Part shown: positions 44,310 through 52,780 of the stretch, piece by piece
Position numbering within the stretch: position 1 is the stretch's first letter
Layout: the number at the start of each line of letters is the position of its first letter
From: DATFDN01 sp963756495
Lineage (GTDB): Bacteria > Pseudomonadota > Alphaproteobacteria > Acetobacterales > Acetobacteraceae
Direction: 5' to 3'
NCBI GenBank assembly: GCA_963756495.1
Contig: CAVWNS010000014.1
Span: 1 to 64,000 of the forward strand
Length of the DNA: 64,000 nt
Notes under the pieces: model-generated
Told to the model about the DNA's origin: nothing
What the model saw: the letters and a program-made list of their open reading frames with translations, nothing else
Databases searched by the model: none
Program-made: the position numbers and the translations under genes

Positions 44310-45741
44310 GCGTCGCCGGGTCGGCGATCACCGGGCCGGGCGCGATGGCGACGATGATCCGGCTGGCGATCGGGGCGAAGTCGGCGCGGAAATGCACGGA
44401 CGATTTCAGCGCGAGGATGGGGCATGACGCCGGCTCGACCCCGACATGGCGGATGATCGCCTGGTCGAGTGCCTGGATCTTCCGGCTGGCGACGATCACC
44501 CGCACGCCGCCCAGCTCGATCAGCGCGGTCGGACCGAGATCGGCCGGGTTCCCGGCGCTCATCGGTCCGGTCATGGTGAAGCGCCCGTCCGTGAGGCGCA
44601 GGATGCGCGCCTCGCAGGGGAACGGCATGCCGTCCGATTTGCCGCCCAACGCGAGGCGGACCGACGCGCCCTCGCCGGCGGCGTGGCAGGCAGCGGCGCT
44701 CTCGGCGTCATTGATCAGACAGACGAGGGCGCCCGTCGCACCTTGGCGGACCAGCTCGGCCAAAAGCTCCGTCGTGTCGCCATGCCCGCCGCCCCCCGGA
44801 TTGTCCTGGGTGTCGGCGAGCACCACCGGGCCGTTCGCGCCGGCCGCCGCGCGCAACGCCTCCGCCACGGCCTCGGCCGATCCCAGCGTCTCCTGCACGA
44901 ACTCCGCCTCGCGCGCGGCGACCCGCGCGGCGAAACCGTCCACCGCCGCGTTGGCCGCCGCATGCGTGTCCGCGTAGGCCGCGACCGCCGCGCCGCAATC
45001 GGGGAAATCAGCGTACGGGAAGCCGAAGCAGAAAGCGAGTTCGGCGACATCGCCCGCCATCACCGCGCGCTGCTCCATCAGTCCGCCCATCGGCTCCATC
45101 AGGGTGCATTGGCTGCCGATCGGCATCCAGAAATCGAGCTGGCGGAAGGCGCGCGCCCACGGACGTCCGCGCTCGATCCGCGCCAGCAGCAGCCCCGCCG
45201 CGCGGGCGCCGGCTTCCCTCATATCAACGTGCGGGTAGGTGCGGAACGGCGCCACCGCATCGGCAAGCGCGACCATCGCCGGCGTGAGGTTGGCGTGCGG
45301 GTCGAGGCTGATGGTCAGCGGCACGTCCCCGATGATGGCGCGCACGCGCCGCAGCAGCTCGCCCTCGGCATCCCCGAAACTCTCGGTCAGCGCCGCACCG
45401 TGCAGGTCGAGATAGACACCGTCCAGTGGCGCCTCGTCCAGCGCGGCCGACAGCCGCGCGCACAGCATCGCGGCAATCCGCTCGAACGCCGCGTCCGCGA
45501 TCGGGCCGGCGGGGCTGGCGAAGCACCAGCTCAGCGGAACAAGCGTCGCGTCCGCGGCGCTCAGGGCGGCGATGGCGCCGGCGGCGGGAACCGAGGTGGT
45601 GCGCAGCGCCTCGACCAGTCCGGGTCCGTCCTGCATCGGCGAGAATCCGCCGGGGGCGCGGAAATCGTCGTACGTCGTCGGGCGCGGCGCGAAGGAGTGC
45701 GTTTCGTGCAGGAAGCCGCCGAGGGCGATGCGGAGTGTCAT
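44227..45741 (-). CDS. M81 family metallopeptidase (MlrC-like)
   Basis: The 504-residue protein belongs to the family named after microcystinase C. It begins RIALGGFLHETHSFAP and contains GVYLDLHGAALTESFGDAEGE, SLDPHANLTPAMV and VLADTQDNPGGGGHGDTTELL, which hold the likely zinc ligands. Most family members act on unknown peptides or amide compounds rather than microcystin. The last 25 or so residues are arginine-rich and overlap the hpnL-like gene, so the exact end is less certain than the start. It sits 12 bases after a 2-hydroxyacid dehydrogenase gene. Confidence 0.87.
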   Translation of the reverse strand: MTLRIALGGFLHETHSFAPRPTTYDDFRAPGGFSPMQDGPGLVEALRTTSVPAAGAIAALSAADATLVPLSWCFASPAGPIADAAFERIAAMLCARLSAALDEAPLDGVYLDLHGAALTESFGDAEGELLRRVRAIIGDVPLTISLDPHANLTPAMVALADAVAPFRTYPHVDMREAGARAAGLLLARIERGRPWARAFRQLDFWMPIGSQCTLMEPMGGLMEQRAVMAGDVAELAFCFGFPYADFPDCGAAVAAYADTHAAANAAVDGFAARVAAREAEFVQETLGSAEAVAEALRAAAGANGPVVLADTQDNPGGGGHGDTTELLAELVRQGATGALVCLINDAESAAACHAAGEGASVRLALGGKSDGMPFPCEARILRLTDGRFTMTGPMSAGNPADLGPTALIELGGVRVIVASRKIQALDQAIIRHVGVEPASCPILALKSSVHFRADFAPIASRIIVAIAPGPVIADPATLNFRHVRAQVRRRPRSVAGAGLPPPAR

Positions 45742-45753
45742 GGGACGCTTCCT

Positions 45754-46722
45754 TCAGGTCCAGAGCGGGTCGATCGGTCCGCGACCGCACAGCACGCCGG
45801 CGATGTTGTCCAGCGCGCGGAACCCCATGGCGTTGCGCGTCTCCACCGAGGCGCTGCCCACATGCGGGCTCAGGATCACGTTGGGCAGGGCGGCGAAGCG
45901 CAGGTCGTAGTCGGGCTCCTCGCGGAACACGTCGAGTCCGGCGGCGAACAGGTGGCCGGAGGTCAGCGCCGCGAGCAGCGCGCCCTCGTCCACCAGCCCG
46001 CCGCGCGCCACGTTCACCAGCACGGCGCCACGCGGCAGCAAGGCCAGCGTCTCGGCGTCGACAATGCGATCAGTTTCCGGCGTGGCCGGCGCGTGTAGCG
46101 ACAGGAAGGCGCATTCGGGGAGCATGGCCCGGAAGTCGGGGCAGTAGGTGGCGCCCTGCTCCAGCTCCGGCGGCAGCCGGCGGCGTGCGTGATAGACCAC
46201 GCGCATGTCGAACCCACGCGCCCGACGCGCGACGGCTTGGCCGATGCGGCCCAGCCCCAGGACGCCAAGCGTCTTGCCCGAGACGCGCACCCCGAGCAGC
46301 TCGCCCTGGCCGATGCGTCGCCGCCAGCCCGTTCGCATGATGGCGTCGTACTCGTGGGCCCGACGCGCGGCGGCGAGCAGCATCATGAACGCGAAGTCGG
46401 CGGTGCATTCGGTCAGCACGCCGGGCGTGTTGGTCACCGCGATGCCGCGCGCCTTGGCCGCCGTCACGTCGATGTGGTCGTGGCCGACGCTGCTGGTGGC
46501 GCCCACCCGCATACTATCGGGCAGACGCGCGATCGTCCTGGCGCCGAAGTCCAGCGTGTTCACGAACAGGATGCCCTGGGCCTGATGGCGGGTCGCCGCC
46601 GCGACCACCTCGTCGGGCAGCATGTCCGCATCGCCCTCATGGACCAGGGCGTCGAACTCGGCGCGGGCGCGGGTGATGACATCGCGTGTGTGCAGGGCAG
46701 CGACGAGCAGGCGCGGCTTCAT
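45754..46722 (-). CDS. D-isomer-specific 2-hydroxyacid dehydrogenase
   Basis: The 322-residue NAD(P)-dependent enzyme reduces 2-oxo acids, such as glyoxylate or hydroxypyruvate, to 2-hydroxy acids. It has the nucleotide loop GLGRIGQAVARRA, the arginine region NVARGGLVDEGALL, the acid in LDVFREEP and the histidine in LSPHVGSASVETRNA. The start at 46722 matches the family; the open frame continues far upstream but with unlikely sequence. It is transcribed toward the M81 peptidase gene and diverges from the M20 amidase. Confidence 0.92.
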   Translation of the reverse strand: MKPRLLVAALHTRDVITRARAEFDALVHEGDADMLPDEVVAAATRHQAQGILFVNTLDFGARTIARLPDSMRVGATSSVGHDHIDVTAAKARGIAVTNTPGVLTECTADFAFMMLLAAARRAHEYDAIMRTGWRRRIGQGELLGVRVSGKTLGVLGLGRIGQAVARRARGFDMRVVYHARRRLPPELEQGATYCPDFRAMLPECAFLSLHAPATPETDRIVDAETLALLPRGAVLVNVARGGLVDEGALLAALTSGHLFAAGLDVFREEPDYDLRFAALPNVILSPHVGSASVETRNAMGFRALDNIAGVLCGRGPIDPLWT

Positions 46723-46854
46723 GCATGGCGCTCCACGGGACCGGCCGGTTATGCGCCAGCCGCGCCGCATTGCGAAATTCCAGGCTCCGCGCCACGCTGG
46801 CTTTTCGCCACACTGGCTCCTCGCCGCACAGGGCGCCCGCCCGGAGACACTGCC

Positions 46855-48120
46855 ATGCGCCCCAACCTGACCCCCGACGTCGCGCTTGCCGCCCAACTCT
46901 TCGAGGGACTGCGCGAACGCAGCTTCGACGGGATCGGCGTCACCCGCGACGCCTACGGACCCGGCGAGCAGGCCGCGCACGACCTGGTGCGGGCGACCGC
47001 CGAGGGCCTGCGGCTGGAAGCCGACATCGATCCGGCTGGCAATCTCTCCATGACGCTGCCTGGCCGGGACCGCGCAGCGCGGCGGATCGTGCTCGGCAGC
47101 CATCTCGATTCCGTGCCGCGCGGGGGCAATTACGACGGCGCTGCGGGTGTGCTCGCCGGCCTTTCCGTGGTCGCCGGCATGCAAGCGGCAGGGTTCGCGC
47201 CGAGCCGTGACATCACCGTGCTCGCCATCCGCGCCGAGGAGGCAGGCGCCTGGTTCCCGACTTCGTATCCTGGCAGCAACGCCGCGCTCGGGCGGCTGCC
47301 GGGATCGGCGCTGGACGTGCGGCGGCTGGACACCGGGCGGACGCTGGCCGAGCACATGCGCGGAGAAGGCTTCGACCCCGACGCGGTCCGCGCGGGCACG
47401 GGCTGGCTCGGCCCCGAGAACACCGCCGCCTATGTGGAACTGCATATCGAGCAAGGGCCGGTGCTGGACGCGGAGGAGGTCGCGTTGGGCATCGTGACCG
47501 GCATCCCCGGCTCACGCCGGCTGCGAGCCGGCCGGGTGCTCGGCGAATACAACCACTCGGGTGCCACGCCGCGCCGCTATCGGCGCGATGCCGCCATCGC
47601 CCTCGCGGAGCTGGCCGCGCGGCTCGACGAGCATTGGGCGGTGCTGGACGCGCGGGGGCATGCATTGGTCTGCACGTTCTGCGTCATGGCCACCACCGAG
47701 GAGGCGGGCTTCACCAAGATTCCCGGCGAAGCGCGTTTTCAGCTCGACGTGCGCAGCGTCGACCCGGCCAGCGTCGAGGCGACGTTCGCCGAGCTGCACC
47801 GCCTGGTGCCGCTGATCGAGGCGCGCCGGGGCGTGCGCGTTGACCTTGGTGAGGAGACCGGGAGTGCCCCGAGCCCGATGGATGCGGGCGTGCAGGACGG
47901 GCTCGCCCGCGCCGCGGTGGCGCTGGGGGTACCGTGCCGCCGCATGCCGTCTGGCGGCGGACACGATGCTGCGGCTTTCGCGCAGGCAGGCGTGCCGGCG
48001 GGAATGCTGTTTGTGCGCAACCAGAACGGCAGCCACAACCCGCACGAGTCGATGCGGATGGAAGACTTCGCCGCTGCCTGCGCGGTGCTGACGCACTGGG
48101 CCGCCGAGGCGGCCGGCTAA
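46855..48120 (+). CDS. M20 family N-carbamoyl-amino acid / allantoate amidohydrolase-like protein
   Basis: The 421-residue protein is a dinuclear metal amidase of the hydantoinase/carbamoylase type. Metal-binding parts appear as GSHLDSVPRGGNYDGAAGVLAGL, RAEEAGAWFPTSYPGS and EQGPVLDAEEVALGIVTGI, with the C-terminal histidine near MPSGGGHDAAAFA. It probably frees an amino acid or a ureide from its carbamoyl group in the cytoplasm. GGAGAC precedes the ATG at 46855. It diverges from the 2-hydroxyacid dehydrogenase gene across 132 bases. Confidence 0.9.
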   Translation: MRPNLTPDVALAAQLFEGLRERSFDGIGVTRDAYGPGEQAAHDLVRATAEGLRLEADIDPAGNLSMTLPGRDRAARRIVLGSHLDSVPRGGNYDGAAGVLAGLSVVAGMQAAGFAPSRDITVLAIRAEEAGAWFPTSYPGSNAALGRLPGSALDVRRLDTGRTLAEHMRGEGFDPDAVRAGTGWLGPENTAAYVELHIEQGPVLDAEEVALGIVTGIPGSRRLRAGRVLGEYNHSGATPRRYRRDAAIALAELAARLDEHWAVLDARGHALVCTFCVMATTEEAGFTKIPGEARFQLDVRSVDPASVEATFAELHRLVPLIEARRGVRVDLGEETGSAPSPMDAGVQDGLARAAVALGVPCRRMPSGGGHDAAAFAQAGVPAGMLFVRNQNGSHNPHESMRMEDFAAACAVLTHWAAEAAG

Positions 48121-48142
48121 CCCTGCGAATGCTTGCCGGCAC

Positions 48143-48637
48143 CTAACCGGAGCGGATTGCGACCTCGCTCAGTCCGGCCGCCAGCATGGCAAGGAGATCG
48201 CCGAGCGCCAGCGCGACGCAGCCGTCGGTGGGCGCGAAATCGGGCCGTGCGACATGCAGGAATATGGCCGAGCCGCGGCCTCGCTGCACCGGAGCGTCAT
48301 TCCAGCCGAGCACGCCGATGACGTCATACACCCCATCGTCGCGCCACAACGCCTCATGCCGCGCCGGATGCGGCAGGCGCACCTGCCGGTTGTAGTCGGG
48401 ATGGGTAGGATCGTCGCACCACGCATCGGCCGGCGCGATCGGCTCGACCGCGACCGCAGAGGCAGGCGGGCGCAGACGGTCGGCACGATAGAACAGACGA
48501 CGCAGCGGCAGGAGCCCGTTCGGGGTCGCGCCGTCACCCTCCCGCTTGTCCGCGCGCACGCCGCCTCGGCCCAATGCGGCGCGCATGACATGGCCCGCCA
48601 GCACCACCCGTCCGTCAGGATGCACCGTGGCGCGCAT
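48143..48637 (-). CDS. L,D-transpeptidase family protein
   Basis: The 164-residue protein has the YkuD-type active site, with His128 in FLHVARPDF and Cys140 in PTDGCVALAL, as well as the substrate-side RDDGVYDVIGVLGWNDAPV. The family links peptidoglycan stems through meso-diaminopimelate or attaches proteins. No signal peptide or membrane helix is seen at the N-terminus (RATVHPDGRVVLAGHVMRAA), which is odd for a periplasmic enzyme but is found in many short alphaproteobacterial members. Its start is 2 bases from the ribA stop, so the two genes are co-transcribed. Confidence 0.85.
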   Translation of the reverse strand: MRATVHPDGRVVLAGHVMRAALGRGGVRADKREGDGATPNGLLPLRRLFYRADRLRPPASAVAVEPIAPADAWCDDPTHPDYNRQVRLPHPARHEALWRDDGVYDVIGVLGWNDAPVQRGRGSAIFLHVARPDFAPTDGCVALALGDLLAMLAAGLSEVAIRSG

Positions 48638-48639
48638 CG

Positions 48640-49809
48640 TCACTCCATCAGGTGACCGAACCGGCGAGCCTTGGTCGCCAGATAGCGGTCGTTGACGCCA
48701 TTCGGCGCGAAGGCGTGCGGGACGCGCCCGGCAACGTCGACGCCACAGGCCGAAAGCGCGGCAAGCTTGTCGGGGTTGTTGGTCAGCAGGCGCACGCGGC
48801 GCAGGCCGAGCGCGTCCAGCATCGTCGCGGCGACCATGAAATTGCGCTCGTCGGCGCCCCATCCCAGGGCTCGGTTGGCATCCAGCGTGTCCAGCCCGCG
48901 ATCCTGCAAGGCGTAGGCGCGCAGCTTGTTCACCAAGCCGATGCCGCGCCCCTCCTGTGCCAAATATAGCAGCACGCCCGCGTGCTCCTGGGCCATGCGC
49001 CGGATCGCGCCGCGGAGTTGCAGGCCGCAGTCGCACCGGAGACTGCCCAACAGGTCGCCCGTGAAGCATTCGGAGTGCAGGCGCACCAGCGGCGCCTCGC
49101 GCGCCGTGGGGTCGCCCACGACGATCGCCAGATGCTCAACCCCGCTATCGTCGGTGCGGAAGGCGACGATCGTGGTCTGCGCCGAGACATCGAGCGGCAC
49201 CTGCGCCTCGGTCACCCGGGTCAGGCCGGCCACGCCCGCATCCGGGTAAGCCGCTGCATCGGCTGCGGGCACGCTGAGCAGCCCGAGGGCAAGCGCCGCT
49301 TCCGGGGCGCCGGGCAAGGGGGGCGCCGCGAGCACGGCCGGCAGAAGCCGCGACAGCTTCACCAGGATCATCGCCGCACCGGCGGCCTCGGGCGTTGCCA
49401 CCGGCATCGGGTTGTCAGCCCGTGGCTGGTCGAGCGTGGGGTCGGCGAGCGCCTGCAAGGCGACAGGTGCGAGCAGAGAGGGAGACAGGCGCAGCGCAAC
49501 CGCGGAATCCGCCGACTGCACCGGCCGATGCAGGATGGCGGCGGCACGGGTCGGGGCGAGCAGGATCACCGGCGGCTCCGCCGCAAGTGTCCTCAATTCG
49601 CGCAAGCCTCGCTCCCCGGCGGTTTCGGCGGCGAGCAACACCAACGGCGTGGGACCGGTCAGGAGGACCGGCGCCCCCCGTCGCAAGTCGGCCGCAGCGC
49701 GATGCACCGCACGCATCTGGGCTATGGACAGCACGCTGTGGGCTGGCATGGGGGAGCCGCGGGCGGACGCCAACCGGTTCCTCGGGCCGCCGCCAGAGGA
49801 GTGGGTCAT
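48640..49809 (-). CDS. ribA: GTP cyclohydrolase II with N-terminal extension
   Basis: The C-terminal 195 residues are GTP cyclohydrolase II, which opens the ring of GTP in the first step of riboflavin synthesis. The zinc cysteines are in RLHSECFTGDLLGSLRCDCG and the catalytic part reads LYLAQEGRGIGLVNKLRAY. About 190 residues before it are Ala/Leu-rich and do not match DHBP synthase (no RibB motifs), but similar extended RibA proteins are usual in Alphaproteobacteria. The start could be 49809 or the ATG at 49752; neither has a strong ribosome site. No FMN riboswitch was recognised upstream. Confidence 0.9.
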   Translation of the reverse strand: MTHSSGGGPRNRLASARGSPMPAHSVLSIAQMRAVHRAAADLRRGAPVLLTGPTPLVLLAAETAGERGLRELRTLAAEPPVILLAPTRAAAILHRPVQSADSAVALRLSPSLLAPVALQALADPTLDQPRADNPMPVATPEAAGAAMILVKLSRLLPAVLAAPPLPGAPEAALALGLLSVPAADAAAYPDAGVAGLTRVTEAQVPLDVSAQTTIVAFRTDDSGVEHLAIVVGDPTAREAPLVRLHSECFTGDLLGSLRCDCGLQLRGAIRRMAQEHAGVLLYLAQEGRGIGLVNKLRAYALQDRGLDTLDANRALGWGADERNFMVAATMLDALGLRRVRLLTNNPDKLAALSACGVDVAGRVPHAFAPNGVNDRYLATKARRFGHLME

Positions 49810-50140
49810 CGCGCTTTCACGTCGGGAAAGGTCTCAGCGTGGCGTATTTTGGTCAAAATTGGCATCGATAGTCGTCCCTAAGCTACCTGTATGGCCCCGA
49901 CCTGACCCGTGCACAGTGCCGATTGATCATGTATAACTCGCAACGTTGTTTGGTTTTCCCGCTTATCGCATCTATGTGAGCGTGAACGTCCCGTGAGCAC
50001 ACGTTCGTGGGATGCAGCAAGGCGTGAACGCACCATAAGTTTAGCCCGCAGCGTTTCTCTGACTCGTGCGGTCGGCCCGGGCTGGCTTGACAAAGGGCGG
50101 AGCGGCTTCACGCCGTCCACTTGGCGAAGGAACGAGAAGA
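49810..50140. other. Divergent intergenic region, ribA / response regulator
   Basis: This 331-base gap holds the promoters of both divergent genes. A good -35-like TTGACA lies at about 50088-50093 facing the response regulator, with no sharp -10. An inverted repeat, GAACGT-N11-ACGTTC, lies at 49984-50006. No gene is seen. Confidence 0.5.
49984..50006. promoter_or_regulatory. Inverted repeat, possible operator
   Basis: GAACGT at 49984-49989 and ACGTTC at 50001-50006 form an exact inverted repeat with an 11-base spacer, centred about one helical turn and a half apart as for a dimeric regulator. A related GTGAACG occurs again at about 50023-50029. Confidence 0.3.
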
Positions 50141-50860
50141 ATGTCGAGTGAGCGACCCATCCTGATCGTCGATGACGACGATGATCTGCGTCTGACCCTG
50201 GCCGAGCAGTTCGGAGTGGACCGGGAATTCGTTCCGGTCGAGGCTGCCAACCTCGCCGAGGCGGATGAGCGGCTGAACGGCCGGGACTCGCGGTTCGATG
50301 CGGTCATTCTCGATGTGCGGTTGCCTGACGGCGACGGGCGCGACTTCTGCGTCAAGCTGCGCCGGCAGGGTCACAAGATGCCCGTGATCATGCTGACCGG
50401 CTCGGACGCCGAATCCGACGTGATCCGCGGTCTCGACGCCGGGGCAAACGACTACATGGCCAAGCCGTTCCGGCTGGGCGAGTTGCTGGCGCGCGTACGC
50501 GCGCAGCTCCGCATCTTTGAGAACAGCGAGGATGCGGTCTTCACGATCGGGCCCTACACATTCCGGCCATCGGCCAAGCTCCTGCAGGATCCGCACAGGA
50601 ACCGCCGCATCCGCCTCACCGAAAAAGAGGCAGCCATCCTGAAGTTCCTGTACCGCGCGGGCGACCGGGCGGTGGCGCGACAGGTGTTGCTGAACGAGGT
50701 CTGGGGCTACAACGCCGCCGTCACCACCCACACGCTGGAGACGCACATCTATCGCCTCCGCCAGAAGATAGAGCCCGATCCGGCGAATGCCCGGCTTCTG
50801 GTGACGGAAGGCGGCGGCTACCGGCTCGATCCTGAGGGGGTCAAAGCGGTTATGGCCTGA
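50141..50860 (+). CDS. OmpR-family response regulator
   Basis: The 239-residue protein has a receiver domain with acid pocket VDDDDD (10-15), phospho-acceptor Asp58 in ILDVRLPDGDG and Lys108 in DYMAKPFRLGELLARVRAQ, followed by a winged-helix DNA-binding domain with TEKEAAILKFLYRAG and THTLETHIYRLRQKI. It acts as a phosphorylation-controlled transcription factor. The start at 50141 follows AAGGAACGAGAAGA. No histidine kinase gene lies next to it, so its partner is elsewhere. It converges with the CarD gene across a double terminator. Confidence 0.92.
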   Translation: MSSERPILIVDDDDDLRLTLAEQFGVDREFVPVEAANLAEADERLNGRDSRFDAVILDVRLPDGDGRDFCVKLRRQGHKMPVIMLTGSDAESDVIRGLDAGANDYMAKPFRLGELLARVRAQLRIFENSEDAVFTIGPYTFRPSAKLLQDPHRNRRIRLTEKEAAILKFLYRAGDRAVARQVLLNEVWGYNAAVTTHTLETHIYRLRQKIEPDPANARLLVTEGGGYRLDPEGVKAVMA

Positions 50861-50909
50861 CCCAGCACGCTCCCTCTCCCATCTGGGCGAGGGAGCCCTG
50901 GCTGGGTCA
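50858..50909. terminator. Bidirectional terminator between response regulator and carD
   Basis: Two nested inverted repeats share one centre: TGACCCAGC (50858-50866) with GCTGGGTCA (50901-50909), and inside it CTCCCTC (50870-50876) with GAGGGAG (50889-50895). The outer arms overlap the end of both convergent genes. No T runs are present. Confidence 0.6.
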
Positions 50910-51896
50910 GACCGTTTTCAGAAAATCTGCCAGCTTGATCGCTGCGGTCGTCTTATCTGTTTCATCGAGGGCGGCAAGCTCGGCAGCGAGCCGGTCCATG
51001 GCAGCCTCGTAGATCTGCCGCTCGCTGAAGCTTTGATCGGGCTGGCCGGCGTTGCGATGCAGATCCCGGACCACCTCGGCAATGGCCAGGGGATCGCCTG
51101 AGTTGATCTTGGCCTCATACTCTTGCGCGCGCCGCGACCACATCGTCCGCTTGATGCGCGCCCGGCCGCGCAGGACGTCCAACGCTTGGTTGAACAGATC
51201 GCGGGTGGCCAGCTTGCGCAGGCCGGCCGTGCGTGCCTTGGCGACGGGTACGCGCAGCGTCATGCGGTTCTCCTCGAAGGTGATGTGGATCAACTCGAGC
51301 TTGTGCCCGGCGATCTCCTCCACGGCGATCCGCTCTACCCTACCCACGCCGTGGGTGGGATAGACGACGTGATCACCTTCCACAAAAGTTTCAGCCGCTG
51401 CCAACGGGCGCGGCATCCGCTGCACCGGGCCGGAGTGACCATGCCCGTGCCCCGCACGGTGCGCCGATGCAGGAGCGTGCTCCGGCGCGTCCTCCACCGG
51501 CTCGGGCTCGCTCTGCGGAGCATCCCCCGGCAGGGGCGTTGCCGACTGTTCGGCCTCAATGGCAAACGGAGCTTCGCCGGATAATGTGGGAGGGTCGGAG
51601 GCAACAGCCTTCGGGTCGATCCCGGACGATTTCGGCGCGTCGTCGGGGTCCACGGAGGGCGGCTCGATGATCCTGGCCTTCGCGGCCATTGGTTTCCCCG
51701 TCCCAACATCTGCGGGCTCGTCCGAGGCGGTCCGGCGCGCCGAGGCGACGACGGTCGCCTTGGCGCGGATCGGCGGCTTGGCGACGGGGGTCGGTGCGAG
51801 ATGGTTGATCTCGGTCGCCGTCCCGGCGGATTTGGCGGTCGCAGGCGTTGGCGCACCTCCGCGCGCTGTCGCCGCGATCCCGGCGGATGCCTTCAT
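50907..51896 (-). CDS. carD: CarD-family transcription regulator with long N-terminal extension
   Basis: Residues 170-329 form a normal CarD/CdnL protein, which binds RNA polymerase beta and steadies open promoter complexes: FVEGDHVVYPTHGVGRVERI, then FEENRMTLRVPVAKARTAGLR and the helical RRAQEYEAKINSGDPLAIAEVVRDL. Ahead of it are about 165 residues rich in Ala, Pro and acidic groups, with a His-rich patch HRAGHGHGHSG at 146-156. Most family members lack this. The start at 51896 has AGAGGG upstream; a start at Met161 (51416) would give the usual 169 residues but has a poor ribosome site. It is followed upstream by fdxA, as in many alphaproteobacteria. Confidence 0.88.
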   Translation of the reverse strand: MKASAGIAATARGGAPTPATAKSAGTATEINHLAPTPVAKPPIRAKATVVASARRTASDEPADVGTGKPMAAKARIIEPPSVDPDDAPKSSGIDPKAVASDPPTLSGEAPFAIEAEQSATPLPGDAPQSEPEPVEDAPEHAPASAHRAGHGHGHSGPVQRMPRPLAAAETFVEGDHVVYPTHGVGRVERIAVEEIAGHKLELIHITFEENRMTLRVPVAKARTAGLRKLATRDLFNQALDVLRGRARIKRTMWSRRAQEYEAKINSGDPLAIAEVVRDLHRNAGQPDQSFSERQIYEAAMDRLAAELAALDETDKTTAAIKLADFLKTV

Positions 51897-52095
51897 GTCA
51901 AGCCCTCTCGTCCCTGCGAAGCCTTCGGCAAGGCAGTCGCTCTATGGCGCTGCCCCGAAAGACCAGCTCTGTGGAAACGCGGCTGGGAAGCAGACCCGCT
52001 TGAGCCGCAACTCAGCGCCCCCGCGCCTTGAGCATCATATAGCACGCTTACACGCCAACGTCATGGGGGCGGCGGCCGGACAGATCGGATCGGCG

Positions 52096-52428
52096 TCAGG
52101 GGGTTCCGGGCTCAGGGTCGAACAGGCTCGCCTTGTCCGGCTTGTCCTTCCACTCGTCGGCATCGCCCGGAGCCTCACCTTTGCGGGTGATGTTGGGCCA
52201 GCTCTGGGCGTAGGTGCGATTCTGCTCGACCCAGGACGTGGCCCGGTCATCGCTGTCAGGGACGATCGCCTCGACCGGGCACTCGGGCTCGCAGACGCCG
52301 CAGTCGATGCATTCGTCCGGGTGTATCACCAGCATATTCGCGCCGACATAGAAACAATCGACCGGACATACCTCCACGCAATCCATGTATTTGCAGCGAA
52401 TACAGTTCTCGGTGACCACGTAGGTCAT
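52096..52428 (-). CDS. fdxA: 7Fe-8S ferredoxin FdxA
   Basis: The 110-residue protein has the N-terminal cysteine set of a [3Fe-4S]/[4Fe-4S] ferredoxin: NCIRCKYMDCVEVCPVDCFY and ECIDCGVCEPECPVEAI. The C-terminal helix region with WVEQNRTYAQSWPNIT is typical of the FdxA group. It is a cytoplasmic electron carrier. It lies between the S4 protein and CarD, an order usual in Alphaproteobacteria. Confidence 0.95.
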   Translation of the reverse strand: MTYVVTENCIRCKYMDCVEVCPVDCFYVGANMLVIHPDECIDCGVCEPECPVEAIVPDSDDRATSWVEQNRTYAQSWPNITRKGEAPGDADEWKDKPDKASLFDPEPGTP

Positions 52429-52477
52429 GTAAACTCCCCCGGAACGCCCGTCTCGGCGGGGGCGATATGACGGTGTT

Positions 52478-52780
52478 TCAGTCCGTGTTCAAGGCCGGCT
52501 CGGCCTCGGCGATCTCCTCATAGAGCAGCCGGGCTTCGGTCGGCGACCCTCGTCGATGGGCCAGCGCCAGCACCCGCACCACCCGGACGGCCCCCCGCAC
52601 CCCCAAAGTCAACACGTCGTCCACACGCAGCTTCGCATGCGGCTTGTCGGTGGGCTGGCGATTGATCCGCACCCCGCCCTCGGCCACCAGGCGCGCGCAG
52701 TCGACGCGGGCGCGGGCGAACCGCGCGCACCAGAGCCACATGTCGAGCCGCTGCCAATCCCGGCTTTCTAGCCCCGCCAT
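52478..52780 (-). CDS. S4-domain RNA-binding protein (Hsp15-like)
   Basis: The 100-residue protein is an S4 domain of the heat-shock protein 15 kind, which binds stalled 50S subunits: LDMWLWCARFARARVDCARLVAEGGVRINRQPTDKPHAKLRVDDVL is its core, given here in part as LDMWLWCARFARAR. The ATG at 52780 touches the stop of the helicase gene. The frame is open far upstream only because the helicase gene is shifted into it. It is the second gene of the helicase-S4-fdxA-carD block. Confidence 0.85.
   Translation of the reverse strand: MAGLESRDWQRLDMWLWCARFARARVDCARLVAEGGVRINRQPTDKPHAKLRVDDVLTLGVRGAVRVVRVLALAHRRGSPTEARLLYEEIAEAEPALNTD

Noticed and set aside
44446..46098. Plus-strand frame of 550 codons opposite the M81 and dehydrogenase genes
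   Set aside because: Composition is that of antisense GC-rich coding DNA, and it spans two separate minus-strand genes.
45754..47454. Extended start of the 2-hydroxyacid dehydrogenase at 47454
   Set aside because: The extra 244 codons run antisense to the start of the M20 amidase gene and are not family-like; the ATG at 46722 fits.
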